From: JAMZMI01 sp047632435
GTDB lineage: Bacteria > Bacteroidota > Bacteroidia > Cytophagales > Cyclobacteriaceae
Direction: 5' to 3'
NCBI GenBank assembly: GCA_047632435.1
Contig: JBLICU010000002.1
Span: forward strand, 95,928 to 159,927
DNA: 64,000 bases
Part shown: positions 16,638-25,460 of the stretch, one piece after another
How the letters are laid out: every line of letters starts with the position of its first letter
Numbering within the stretch: the first letter of the stretch is position 1
Position numbers and translations under genes: made by a program
The notes under the pieces: generated by a model
The model's input: only the letters and a program-made list of their open reading frames with translations
What the model was told of the DNA's origin: nothing
Database searches by the model: none

Positions 16638-17612
16638 TTACTTCGTCCGATCAATGGTAAATTGCACGAGTCGTTCAAGGGAATTCTTGTAAACAGATTC
16701 AGGGAGTGTTTGCAGGATATCCTTGGCCTTTTGATGGTAGTCTTCCATCACCCCGGTGGCATATTCTATCCCACCAGAGGCTTTCACAAAAGCAATTACC
16801 TCAGCTACTTTCTTGGGTTGGTCTTCACTTTTCTTGATGGCCGAAATGATGTGCTTTTTATTGGATTTGTCCGTGTTATTCAAGGCAAAGATCAACGGTA
16901 ACGTCATTTTCTTTTCTCTGATGTCTATTCCGGTCGGCTTTCCGATCTCAAAAGCGCCATAGTCAAACAGGTCATCTTTGATTTGAAAAGCCATACCCAC
17001 ATATTCACCAAATTTGGTCAGCAGATCGACAGTTTCAGCACTGGCTCCTGATGAGCTAGCACCTACTCTACAACAAGCGGTGATGAGACTGGCTGTTTTC
17101 TGTTTGATGATTTCATAATATACATCTTCGGTAATGTCGAGTTTTCGGGCTTTTTCCATTTGTAGAAGTTCCCCCTCACTCATTTCCCGAACGGCATTCG
17201 ACACAATCTTCAATAGATCAAAATCATCATTTTCCAATGAAAGTAACAATCCTCTAGATAGTAAATAGTCGCCAACAAGTACAGCTATCTTATTTTTCCA
17301 AAGGGCATTGATAGAAAAGAAACCTCTGCGATAATGTGAATCATCCACTACATCATCGTGAACCAGCGTTGCAGTATGAAGCAATTCGATCAGCGCCGCG
17401 CCGCGATAAGTGCTTTCATGGATCGTGCCAGCAGTGCCGGCACACAAGAAAACAAAAAGCGGACGCATCTGCTTTCCCTTTCTCCTCACGATGTAATTGG
17501 TGATTTTATCTAAAAGCATCACCTTGCTGCGCATAGATTGGCGGAACTTCTTTTCGAATTCCTCCATCTCAGCTTCAACTGGAGCCTGAATATCTTTTAG
17601 GTTTATTGACAT
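16638..17612 (-). CDS. polyprenyl synthetase (octaprenyl/nonaprenyl diphosphate synthase-like)
   Basis: A 324-residue trans-isoprenyl diphosphate synthase. The first Asp-rich motif is LVHDDVVDD and the second IKDDLFD; GKQMRP and the KTASL motif (IKQKTASLI) are also present. These enzymes elongate isopentenyl units for quinone side chains; the small residues before the first Asp-rich motif (ALIELLHTATLVHDD) are typical of long-chain products used for menaquinone. It likely makes the menaquinone tail in the cytosol. Product length cannot be fixed from sequence. Divergent from phzF-like gene. Confidence 0.92.
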   Translation of the reverse strand: MSINLKDIQAPVEAEMEEFEKKFRQSMRSKVMLLDKITNYIVRRKGKQMRPLFVFLCAGTAGTIHESTYRGAALIELLHTATLVHDDVVDDSHYRRGFFSINALWKNKIAVLVGDYLLSRGLLLSLENDDFDLLKIVSNAVREMSEGELLQMEKARKLDITEDVYYEIIKQKTASLITACCRVGASSSGASAETVDLLTKFGEYVGMAFQIKDDLFDYGAFEIGKPTGIDIREKKMTLPLIFALNNTDKSNKKHIISAIKKSEDQPKKVAEVIAFVKASGGIEYATGVMEDYHQKAKDILQTLPESVYKNSLERLVQFTIDRTK

Positions 17613-17712
17613 TATCTTAAAAGTTGCAATATTAACACCTCCTATCCCTTATAACAAACGAAACCAAAGCTGTTAATAAACCAATTGTTTAACGGGGATG
17701 GTTTTGCTTTCA

Positions 17713-17732
17713 AACACAAATAAGTTTGTGTT
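17713..17732. promoter_or_regulatory. inverted repeat upstream of PhzF-like gene
   Basis: AACACAAA (17713-17720) and TTTGTGTT (17725-17732) are perfect 8-bp arms around TAAG, 22 bp before the ATG at 17754 and in the divergent promoter region. Possible operator; no T run follows, so a terminator is unlikely. Confidence 0.45.
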
Positions 17733-17753
17733 GATTTGTTCCAAATTTAGAAA

Positions 17754-18644
17754 ATGCCCGATTACTCCTATTATTTACTTGACGTTTTCACCAGTCACTT
17801 GTTTGGTGGCAACCAATTAGCCCTATTTCCAGATGCATCAGAGATTGATCCTGATTTATTTCAAAAGATTGCTTTGGAGTTTAATATTCCAGAAACTGTC
17901 TTCCTTTTTCCACCAAAAAATGAAGAAGGCATTCATTCGATGAGGATTTTTACCCCAAGGGCGGAATTGCCTACTGCCGGCCATCCAACCATTGGCACAG
18001 CTCATTTTATCACCGCACAGCAAAATGATAAGTCTGAAATTGAGCTCGACCAAAAGATAGGTAGAATCAAAGTAGAAGCTACTTATTTACCCAATGGTGA
18101 ACCCGATTTGCTGACCATGTACCAACCGCTACCAATCTTTGGGGATATTCTTAAACAAAAAAAGCAAGTTGCGGAAATGCTTTCTCTCCGGGAGGATGAT
18201 ATCGACAATTTGCCTATTCAGGAAATTTCATGCGGCAACAACTTCCTATTTGTGCCACTCAAATCCGCAAATATATTAGGGAAGGTAAAAGTAAATCTCA
18301 CGCTCTGGGAAGCACTAACACCGGCACTTGAGAGCATGGGCATTTATGTATTCTCAATCCACGATGTTGACGGTGGTGAAGTAAAAGGTCGCATGTTTGC
18401 CCCCGCAGTTGGAATCAACGAGGATCCGGCGACTGGCTCTGCAAATGGCCCTTTGGCCTGTTATCTGAGTCGATACAATCTTGTTCAATTTCCGATTACT
18501 AGTTTGCAAGGATTTGAAATGGGCAGACCGAGCTATTTGCATTTAGATATTGTAAAGGGGGAAAATGGCTCCATTTCAGCCGTAAAGGTCGCTGGAAGAT
18601 GTAAATTAGTGGGCCATGGAGAGCTCTTTCTGAACATGGACTAA
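17754..18644 (+). CDS. PhzF family isomerase/epimerase-like protein
   Basis: A 296-residue protein of the PhzF family, with the two-lobed diaminopimelate-epimerase fold. Signatures are VFTSHLFGGNQLALF, the glutamate of NIPETVFLFPP (position of the PhzF catalytic Glu), FTPRAELPTAGHPTIGTAHF and GINEDPATGSANGPLACYL. PhzF isomerises a phenazine precursor, but this single copy outside a phenazine cluster points to a housekeeping or unknown isomerisation. Cytosolic, probably dimeric. An inverted repeat sits just upstream. Confidence 0.9.
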   Translation: MPDYSYYLLDVFTSHLFGGNQLALFPDASEIDPDLFQKIALEFNIPETVFLFPPKNEEGIHSMRIFTPRAELPTAGHPTIGTAHFITAQQNDKSEIELDQKIGRIKVEATYLPNGEPDLLTMYQPLPIFGDILKQKKQVAEMLSLREDDIDNLPIQEISCGNNFLFVPLKSANILGKVKVNLTLWEALTPALESMGIYVFSIHDVDGGEVKGRMFAPAVGINEDPATGSANGPLACYLSRYNLVQFPITSLQGFEMGRPSYLHLDIVKGENGSISAVKVAGRCKLVGHGELFLNMD

Positions 18645-18703
18645 ATTAAATTCTGCTAACTTGCAGTTGAATTACCTACATCATCCGATCCACAAAATTT
18701 TGC

Positions 18704-20383
18704 ATGCGTAAGCAAAAAATAAGATATTCTGAAATCATCCCCAGAACCAAGCAATGGCCCATTGTGCAGCTTGCGAAAAACAGGAAATCCTTCAAGCAAG
18801 AAGTAACAAACGAATCATTCGAAACACTCAAAAAATTTACTCGCGGACGCTCACTAAGGGAGGAGTTGGAAATGACCGTTTACCGTGAGAAACTTCGCAT
18901 CAAGAACAATCCTTGGCGTGTAGATCCTCAAGACGACCAGGCTTTTTGGCAAAACATTCAACGCAATTTGGCTGAAAGTCAAAACCTGGAGCCAAATCTT
19001 GCAAAAGATAAAGAGGAGGAAATATTAAGGCAAATCCTGGATCGTTATGCTGAAGAGATTGCGGGAAATTTCAAAAAAACATCCTTCAAATTTGCAAAAA
19101 CCATCGTAACATTCGGTTTTGCAAGGTTGCTCAACGCTGCACGTGGTGTAAAAGGCATCATGTCCCTTTTCAGTCGTCAGCTCGATTTGGATGACAAAAT
19201 TCACATCAAAGGTGAACCAGAACACATCAGAGCTTTGGCCAAAATTGGTACCGTGGTGATGGTTCCCACGCATTTCAGCAATCTGGATTCCATCTTGATT
19301 GGCTGGGTAATTCAATTTCTTGGACTTCCGGCTTTCATCTATGGCGCAGGCTTGAACCTGTTCAATTTGAAGATTTTTGCCTATTTCATGAATAGTTTGG
19401 GTGCCTATAAAGTAGATCGACGAAAGAAAAATCCAATCTATCTGGAGGCGCTGAAAACATATTCCAGCCTGGCACTCCGAAAAGGCTGTCATAGTTTATT
19501 TTTTCCAGGAGGCACACGCTCCCGTTCGGGACACATTGAAAAGTCATTAAAACTGGGCTTACTCGGAACCGCAGTGGAAGCACAAAGGATTCTTTATCAA
19601 AACGAAACAGCAGATGAGCCGGCTCGTAAAATTTTCATTGTACCTGTAGTACTCAATTATCATTTTACATTAGAGGCACCCGCGCTCATTAATGATCACC
19701 TGAAAATCACAGGTCAAGAACGATATTATAAGGAACGAGACGAGTTCACCACATCTTACAAAATCTCAACTTTCCTTTTCAAATTTTTCACCAAAGGATC
19801 TGATATTTCTGTAAGCATTGGAAAGGGGTTGGACATCATGGGCAACTATGTGGACATGGATGGGAATAGCCTTGATGCCAATGGCAACATCATCGACCCT
19901 AGAGATTATTTCCGTCGAGACGGTAAGATCAGTGTGGATGAGCAGCGAGAAGAGGAATATGTCCGCATTTTGGCGAAAAGAATTGTGGTGGAATACCATA
20001 AATACAATCGTGTTTTTGCAAGTCACCTAGTGGCATTTACAGCATTCAAATACCTGGAGCGCAAAAACCCAAAGTTGGATCTTTACAGTTTATTGAGATT
20101 ACCGGATGAGGACTTGATTATCGACTATGCCGATTTCAAACTGGCTTATAAAAAACTGAAAAAGAAAGTACTCAAAATGCACAAAAAGGGTGCTGTTGAT
20201 GTGGCAGGTCACATGCTGGAAAAAGCGGAATTTAGTATCGATCTTGGTATCGACAATGTGGGCATGTATCATGCTGAGAGACCTTTGATCAAAAGAGATG
20301 ATAAAATAATAATTCAAAATATGAATACCTTGTATTACTACCACAACCGAATGGATGGATATGGACTCGACAAGCGCATCTGA
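18704..20383 (+). CDS. PlsB-like glycerol-3-phosphate 1-O-acyltransferase
   Basis: A 559-residue acyltransferase. Motif I is His190-x4-Asp195 (THFSNLDSI), followed by GAYKVDRRKKNP and motif III FPGGTRSRSGHIEKSLKLGLL, where the usual Glu is Gly269; this GG-x-RSRSG form is the PlsB type rather than the PlsC type. It probably acylates glycerol 3-phosphate in the first step of phospholipid synthesis. A roughly 160-residue N-terminal region and 200-residue C-terminal region surround the catalytic core; there is no clear transmembrane helix. It overlaps gpsA, which makes its substrate, by 29 bp, strongly supporting this role. Confidence 0.85.
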   Translation: MRKQKIRYSEIIPRTKQWPIVQLAKNRKSFKQEVTNESFETLKKFTRGRSLREELEMTVYREKLRIKNNPWRVDPQDDQAFWQNIQRNLAESQNLEPNLAKDKEEEILRQILDRYAEEIAGNFKKTSFKFAKTIVTFGFARLLNAARGVKGIMSLFSRQLDLDDKIHIKGEPEHIRALAKIGTVVMVPTHFSNLDSILIGWVIQFLGLPAFIYGAGLNLFNLKIFAYFMNSLGAYKVDRRKKNPIYLEALKTYSSLALRKGCHSLFFPGGTRSRSGHIEKSLKLGLLGTAVEAQRILYQNETADEPARKIFIVPVVLNYHFTLEAPALINDHLKITGQERYYKERDEFTTSYKISTFLFKFFTKGSDISVSIGKGLDIMGNYVDMDGNSLDANGNIIDPRDYFRRDGKISVDEQREEEYVRILAKRIVVEYHKYNRVFASHLVAFTAFKYLERKNPKLDLYSLLRLPDEDLIIDYADFKLAYKKLKKKVLKMHKKGAVDVAGHMLEKAEFSIDLGIDNVGMYHAERPLIKRDDKIIIQNMNTLYYYHNRMDGYGLDKRI

Positions 20384-21416
20384 TCATAAAAAAGTTGGTG
20401 TAGTAGGTGCCGGAAGTTTCGGTACAGCAATCGCAAATATTCTTGCCGAGAAAAATCCGGTGATTCTTTACAGCCATAGAAAAGAAAGAGCTGAGGAAAT
20501 TAGTAAAACACGGAAAAGTGCCGGTCAGGATCTTAATTCCAACATTGAAATAACCAACGACATTGAAAAGATTGGTAAGGATTGCGATGTAATTTTCCCA
20601 ATCGTTCCTTCAGCCAATTTCAGATCAATGATCAGGGAGCTTAGTCCCTTTCTTAAGCCGTATCATATCCTCATTCATGGTACCAAGGGCTTTGATCAAA
20701 ATCTGGGTAAATCAAAAATAAACGCCAGTAACAAACTCTCACGCGAACACATTCGCACCATGAGTGAAGTGATTGTGGAAGAAAGTTCTGTAGTTAGGGT
20801 TGGGTGTCTTGCTGGGCCCAATTTGGCCAAAGAAATCAGCGAGCATAAGCCTGCCGCTACGGTTATCGCCAGTCATTTTGATGAAGTCATCAAAGTTGGT
20901 CAATCACTACTTAGAAATGAACGCTTCCTAATCTATGGAAGTAATGACCTGATTGGTATAGAACTCTGTGGCATTCTTAAAAACATCATAGCCGTTGGGG
21001 CTGGAACCATTGCTGGCCTTGGATTAGGCGAAAACTCTAGATCCCTTTTTATCAGTCGTGGATTGGTAGAAATGGTACATATCGGCAAAGTTCTTGGCGG
21101 AAATGCTCAGGCATTCTTAGGTCTCGCCGGTGTAGGGGATTTGATTGCAACCAGCGCCAGTAATCTGAGTAGAAATTACTCTGTAGGATTTAGAATGGCA
21201 AAAGGTGAAAACATCACTTCCATTCTGGAATCCATGGAAGAAGTGGCTGAAGGCGTGAAAACAATAGAAATCATCAACGAACTAGCCAAAACATACAAGG
21301 TCAGGTGCCCAATCACCGAAACACTACACCGCATCATCAAAGGTGAAATGACGGTGGACGATGCTCATAAATACCTCATGAAATTTCCGTTCAGGGCAGA
21401 GATAGATTTTCTTTAA
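20355..21416 (+). CDS. gpsA: NAD(P)H-dependent glycerol-3-phosphate dehydrogenase
   Basis: A 353-residue GpsA. It has the N-terminal Rossmann motif VGVVGAGSFGTAIA, then IHGTKGF, GPNLAKEIS, the catalytic Lys region ELCGILKNIIAVGAGTIAGLGLGENSRS and GLAGVGDLIATSAS. It reduces dihydroxyacetone phosphate to sn-glycerol 3-phosphate. The start at 20355 (or 20361) lies within the end of the acyltransferase gene, implying translational coupling. A 20-residue extension between the first and second NAD motifs is within family range. Confidence 0.95.
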   Translation: MDMDSTSASDHKKVGVVGAGSFGTAIANILAEKNPVILYSHRKERAEEISKTRKSAGQDLNSNIEITNDIEKIGKDCDVIFPIVPSANFRSMIRELSPFLKPYHILIHGTKGFDQNLGKSKINASNKLSREHIRTMSEVIVEESSVVRVGCLAGPNLAKEISEHKPAATVIASHFDEVIKVGQSLLRNERFLIYGSNDLIGIELCGILKNIIAVGAGTIAGLGLGENSRSLFISRGLVEMVHIGKVLGGNAQAFLGLAGVGDLIATSASNLSRNYSVGFRMAKGENITSILESMEEVAEGVKTIEIINELAKTYKVRCPITETLHRIIKGEMTVDDAHKYLMKFPFRAEIDFL

Positions 21417-21447
21417 TAGTCCATATAAATATTTTTTATCTCCAAAA

Positions 21448-21933
21448 ATGGAATTAAATTTGGGTATGAAAAAATATCAGGAGTCATCGTCTTTACAAAA
21501 CCAAGTAAATGAACCTTTGGCGGCCTATGTCCCTTCGGTCAGTCAGCAGATTGGGATGCTTGCAAACTTGAAAGCGAACGAACTACAAGGTGCTCACCTG
21601 CCAGGACAAACCCTGAGCATGCTACAAAAAGAGACATCCCTGAACCCTCAAGCCCTTGCAAGCGTCGTGGGTGTGAGTAAAAGTAAATACTACGACCTTA
21701 TCAAAGTCAAAGATTTAAGTGTCAAAAACATAGATGCCCTGGCAGATTTTGCTACGCTCTGGCAAAAGGGCATTGAGGCATTTGATGGCAGCCAGGAGCT
21801 CCTAAACGAATGGCTCGAAATCCGCAATGAAAATCTCGGGGGTATCAAACCAATAGCGTTGCTTTCTTCCAGAATAGGTCGCAGAGAGCTAGAGCGTGCA
21901 TTCCTGAGGATAGAGCACAGCATATACGGATGA
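21448..21933 (+). CDS. Xre/MbcA/ParS-type antitoxin (RES-Xre module)
   Basis: A 161-residue antitoxin. The central part (about 60-110) is an Xre-like helix-turn-helix (LSMLQKETSLNPQALASVVGVSKSKYYDLIK) and the C-terminal 55 residues are the toxin-binding DUF2384 domain (GIEAFDGSQELLNEWLEIRNENLGGIKPIALLSSRIG). It binds and neutralises the RES toxin and probably represses its own promoter. It overlaps the toxin start by 4 bp. An ATG at 21466 is an alternative start. Gene order antitoxin-toxin is the usual one. Confidence 0.9.
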   Translation: MELNLGMKKYQESSSLQNQVNEPLAAYVPSVSQQIGMLANLKANELQGAHLPGQTLSMLQKETSLNPQALASVVGVSKSKYYDLIKVKDLSVKNIDALADFATLWQKGIEAFDGSQELLNEWLEIRNENLGGIKPIALLSSRIGRRELERAFLRIEHSIYG

Positions 21934-22382
21934 TTCTATATCATATCGAAAAGTTAAAATACAAGGACATCTGGCCGCCGGAAGGAACCTTGTATGCGGA
22001 AGGACGGTGGAATCACATGAGACAGTGGGTGCTTTACACATCTACATCCATAGCGTTGGCCAAACTGGAAATACTTGCTAACGTAAGTACCCTGCCATTG
22101 CGTCGGGTATGCATGACAATCGAAGTATCCGGGAATTCCGAGATTTTGGAAATTGAACACGAAGATCTGCCCGTGGACTGGATGCGAAAACCTTACCCCG
22201 CTAATCTTGTATCATTCACCAAATTTTTTCTGAATTCTGGGTGCTTGTTAATGAAAGTGCCTTCCGCTCAAAGCATAAGTGAATTCAATTATCTGATCAA
22301 TGTCAGGCACAAGCAATTCCATGAGCAGGTCAAGCTAGTGCATGTTTCGGCTGAACCGTTTGATCCAAGGCTGAAAAATTAA
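21930..22382 (+). CDS. RES domain toxin (NAD+-degrading family)
   Basis: A 150-residue toxin with the RES domain. The name-giving residues are visible: Arg26 (YAEGRWN), Glu47 (LAKLEIL) and Ser112 (VPSAQS), with Tyr36 in VLYTSTS. Characterised RES toxins degrade NAD+. All key residues are intact, so the module may be active. Translation is coupled to the antitoxin through an ATGA overlap. Two REP-like hairpins lie 100-150 bp downstream. Confidence 0.9.
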   Translation: MILYHIEKLKYKDIWPPEGTLYAEGRWNHMRQWVLYTSTSIALAKLEILANVSTLPLRRVCMTIEVSGNSEILEIEHEDLPVDWMRKPYPANLVSFTKFFLNSGCLLMKVPSAQSISEFNYLINVRHKQFHEQVKLVHVSAEPFDPRLKN

Positions 22383-22478
22383 CATCCCCAGTCATGCTTC
22401 AATTATCCCTTTTATCTCATGCTTTGAGGCAAGGATCCTTATCCCAATTCACAATTAATTCTTGATTTACACGCCGAT

Positions 22479-22534
22479 TCTCATGTCCCCACGAGACTTC
22501 AGATGCCTGGTGAAGTTTGTGAGGACACAAACTT
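22479..22534. repeat. pair of REP-like hairpins
   Basis: Hairpin A: TCTCATG (22479-22485), loop TCCC, CACGAGA (22490-22496; one G-T pair). Hairpin B: AAGTTTGTG (22513-22521), loop AGGA, CACAAACTT (22526-22534), perfect. Read on opposite strands both have the core TG-TCC-N-CA, also found at 36234-36257. No T runs, so they are not ordinary terminators. Confidence 0.65.
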
Positions 22535-22582
22535 GGGCTAGGACTCAGATAGAATTGCTATAATATTCGTCTTTCAGTCAAA

Positions 22583-23821
22583 TCAATCCGCCGCGAGCAT
22601 CGCTCGCACCCGTTGCAACAGAGGTGGATGAGAATAATGAAAGAAAACAAATGCCGGATGAGGAGTAAGGTTTGAAAGTTGATCTGTACTCAGCTTTTTC
22701 AGCCCTGAGATAAGTGCTTCTGCTCCATACGTGGTGACTGCATAACTGTCCGCTTCGTATTCATTCTTGCGACTGATCACATTCCCTATCAATCCCAAAA
22801 TGGTAGAAATAGGACTGTAAAGAATTCCAAAGGCCATGATGTTAAGATGAATCGCAGTAATTTCTCCGCCCATTGCATAACTCACCTCACTATTGGAAAT
22901 CATCAAAGAAAGCATGAATAACATAAGACCAATAGTGAGGATACTGATCACTGTTCCCAAAATGATGTGCTTCTTTTTGAAATGACCAACTTCATGGGCA
23001 AAAACGGCAGTCAGCTCCTCAATGGTATGATTGGCAATGAGTGTATCATACAGTACCACTTTTTTCTGTTTTCCCAAACCTGAGAAAAACGCATTGCCCT
23101 TACTTGATCTTTTTGATCCATCTATGACAAAGATGTTTTTCAATGGAAAATTAACTTTATCGCTATAAGTTTGAATGGATTGTTTCAAAGCACCATCTTC
23201 CATGGGCGACAGTTTATTAAACAGTGGCAGGATCAACGAGGTATAAAATACATTCAAGAAAAGTATAAACACGGTGACCACTGCCCAGAAATAGATCCAA
23301 AAATCGCCACCCATCAGCATAATCAGATAGATCAGCAGTGAAATCAATAATCCGCCGAGCAGGATTGCCAAGACATAACCTTTGATTTTATCCAATATAA
23401 AAGTCTTCACCGTGGTTTTATTAAAACCAAATTTTTCTTCAATCACAAAAGTGCTATAGATAGAAAATGGCAAGCCTATTAAATCAGAGATGATGAATAT
23501 CGCCCCGAAAAAAAGAAGATTAGTTGCAGGTTCGAATGGAGAAAAAGTCCGTAACCAACTATCAAGCACACCAAACCATCCAAAATAAAGGGCACAAAAC
23601 ATCAGTAAAAAGCTGAAGGAGGCCGTTAACATGCCGAAATTAGAATTGGCTGTTTGATATTCTTGTGACTTACGGTATTTCTCGGCATCATAAATTCCTT
23701 CCAATTCTGCTGGAATTGGCTTTCTGGCGCTTTGGTTATTCAGAAAACTGAGTGTTCTTTCCAATACAAAGTCAAAGGATATAATCGCTAAAAGAATAAT
23801 GAGGATCATCTGTTCGTTCAT
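22583..23821 (-). CDS. M48 family metalloprotease, Ste24/CAAX protease-like
   Basis: A 412-residue membrane zinc protease of the Ste24 type. The zinc motif is HEVGH (TAVFAHEVGHFKKKH) with the third ligand Glu in RKNEYEADSYAV; the prenyl-protease signature NAFFSGLGKQKKVVLYDTL precedes it. Six to seven helices are predicted and DLIGLPFSIYSTFVIEEKFGFN is typical. It probably clears misfolded membrane proteins, since bacteria lack CAAX prenylation. The start is at 23821 (MNEQMILIILLA); the open frame above it is only a shadow of the decayed ParE gene. Confidence 0.92.
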   Translation of the reverse strand: MNEQMILIILLAIISFDFVLERTLSFLNNQSARKPIPAELEGIYDAEKYRKSQEYQTANSNFGMLTASFSFLLMFCALYFGWFGVLDSWLRTFSPFEPATNLLFFGAIFIISDLIGLPFSIYSTFVIEEKFGFNKTTVKTFILDKIKGYVLAILLGGLLISLLIYLIMLMGGDFWIYFWAVVTVFILFLNVFYTSLILPLFNKLSPMEDGALKQSIQTYSDKVNFPLKNIFVIDGSKRSSKGNAFFSGLGKQKKVVLYDTLIANHTIEELTAVFAHEVGHFKKKHIILGTVISILTIGLMLFMLSLMISNSEVSYAMGGEITAIHLNIMAFGILYSPISTILGLIGNVISRKNEYEADSYAVTTYGAEALISGLKKLSTDQLSNLTPHPAFVFFHYSHPPLLQRVRAMLAAD

Positions 23822-23874
23822 GCTGCAATGATAAGGAAAGTGATTAAACCCATTTATAACTAAATGAGTCGCTA

Positions 23875-24174
23875 TTATAAAAACTTGTGAATATCTCTGT
23901 TCTGACGTATTACCCTGACCATTAGGATATGTTCGGCAGAATTCGATAAAAAATGATGTGTGAGCAATTTGGAATGCTCCTGAGATGAGGTTTGATTTCG
24001 TCGCTCCTTTTACCAATTTCAGGATTTAGCACTAATTGCTGAAATAATTCCTCCAAGTCCAAAAGGTATTTCTCCGCCTGATTAAAGCCAAATTTAACAT
24101 TTGTAAAGTCGAAAATCTCTTCAATATCTTGATCCGCCTCTTTTGAAAGTTGGTAGAAGGTGATTTTTTTCCAC
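23875..24174 (-). pseudogene. ParE/RelE-family toxin, frameshifted remnant
   Basis: Conceptual translation on the minus strand gives ITFYQLSKEADQDIEEIFD, then FGFNQAEKYLLDLEELFQQL, LNPEIGKRSDEIKPHLRSI and HIIFYRILP, the full ParE toxin pattern. The frame starts without an in-frame start codon; one base fewer in the A7 run at the start (plus-strand T run 24164-24170) would join it to the GTG at 24174. After FYRILP a one-base shift is needed to continue into HILMVRVIRQNRDIHKFL and a stop at 23875. Restored length is 100 residues, normal for ParE. A likely antitoxin tail (ending KVKKDQLR and a stop) lies just upstream, but its body is missing. Confidence 0.8.
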
Positions 24175-24250
24175 TTATCTCAACTGGTCTTTTTTGACTT
24201 TAGAATAGCAAATATGGGCAAGTATGGCTTGATTGAGAATGGACTTTTTG

Positions 24251-25345
24251 TTAAAAAATAAAAGGAACCGGGCATCTCAGTTCACGCACATCTCTGGAAG
24301 GTTTACGCGGATTGGCAAGGCTAAAAGCATAGGAAATAGAGATTTCATGAGCCCCCCCACTTGCAATGCCCAAATCTGATATGGTGTAATCGAAGCTATA
24401 TCCTATGGTAAGATCATTTTTGTTAACACCTATCATTCCAATGATCGATTCATTATTGGCAATGCCACGAAGACTTTCAAGAGGCACACCGCGGTACCAC
24501 AATCCGAGTAAAATAGGCTCCAGCGTGAAATAAACACCCAAGTCGAGTTGTTTGAAATCTCCTTGCTGCCGATAATTAAAGGATGGAGTGAAACTACGTT
24601 CTTTTCCTTTTGTAGACAGTTTCGCTTTTCTGCTGATGGCTGAAAACTGGATTTTATACCCGCCATGTAAAGAATATTTCCTCGGTAGTGGGGCATCTCC
24701 TCCAGCTATTGACTGGTTGGGTTCCAGCACGTGATGGATGGAATAACCAAGCCAGGCATTGGGATTGAAGATGATGCCACCGAAAGACATGTCGAAAAAT
24801 CTAGCTGAAAGTCCGGTATTAAAAGTTTCCTGAGAAACAGGCCGGACCAAACCAGTTTCATCAAACTGATCACCAAAAGTGAGTCGATCAAAATTCAAAT
24901 CCCTCCAATAATACGCCACTTCCATACCTGGACGAAAGGTCCATTTGTGCGTCAATCTCACTTGATAGGCATATTGCAAACCAATAGATGTTGATTGAAG
25001 ACCTACAAGTCCTTCTCTATCTGTGTTGACTATAATCCCTGCACTGCTGTTATAATCATCGAAATTGTAATCCAAGAAAAAAGAATATGTCTCAAAATTA
25101 GCATCGATAGACGGCCATTGATTTCGGTAATTGATTCCTGCTCTGCCGCGCTGATTGATTCCAACCAATCCAGGATTGACATACATCGGCGCTGCATAAT
25201 ACTGCGAAAACTGAGGGTCTTGAGCGTGAAGATTGTCAATAGGAAAAAACAACAAGGCCAAACACCCCAGCGAAGCAAGTGTTATTACTAGGTGTTTTTG
25301 AATGGTTTGAAATGTTCTCAAGTGTGTCAATAGATAAAAATTCAA
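24251..25345 (-). CDS. PorP/SprF family type IX secretion membrane protein
   Basis: A 364-residue outer-membrane protein of the PorP/SprF family. After an N-terminal signal ending near NLHAQ come the family opening DPQFSQYYAAPMYVNPGLVGI, YRNQWPSI and a series of beta strands; GLWYRGVPL near the centre-C-terminal part is typical. SprF of Flavobacterium johnsoniae is needed for secretion of the adhesin SprB, and paralogues usually accompany one large type B cargo. Here the divergent neighbour is such a cargo (25461-29717). The N-terminal extension before the hydrophobic core is long, so the start may lie slightly downstream. Confidence 0.9.
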   Translation of the reverse strand: MNFYLLTHLRTFQTIQKHLVITLASLGCLALLFFPIDNLHAQDPQFSQYYAAPMYVNPGLVGINQRGRAGINYRNQWPSIDANFETYSFFLDYNFDDYNSSAGIIVNTDREGLVGLQSTSIGLQYAYQVRLTHKWTFRPGMEVAYYWRDLNFDRLTFGDQFDETGLVRPVSQETFNTGLSARFFDMSFGGIIFNPNAWLGYSIHHVLEPNQSIAGGDAPLPRKYSLHGGYKIQFSAISRKAKLSTKGKERSFTPSFNYRQQGDFKQLDLGVYFTLEPILLGLWYRGVPLESLRGIANNESIIGMIGVNKNDLTIGYSFDYTISDLGIASGGAHEISISYAFSLANPRKPSRDVRELRCPVPFIF

Positions 25346-25460
25346 AGTTGCTAATCTAAGTAATGTAACGGTAAGTAGTGCGTTAGTATTTTATGTTAAT
25401 TTTACCAAGTGTTGTGATTCTGAGGACAGCCCTTAGAAGTTTTAACCCTTATTTCAATCG

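Noticed and set aside
23822..24016. N-terminal extension of the M48 protease
   Set aside because: The open frame continues upstream of 23821 but encodes the out-of-frame shadow of the ParE remnant; the family starts with the hydrophobic helix at MNEQMILII.
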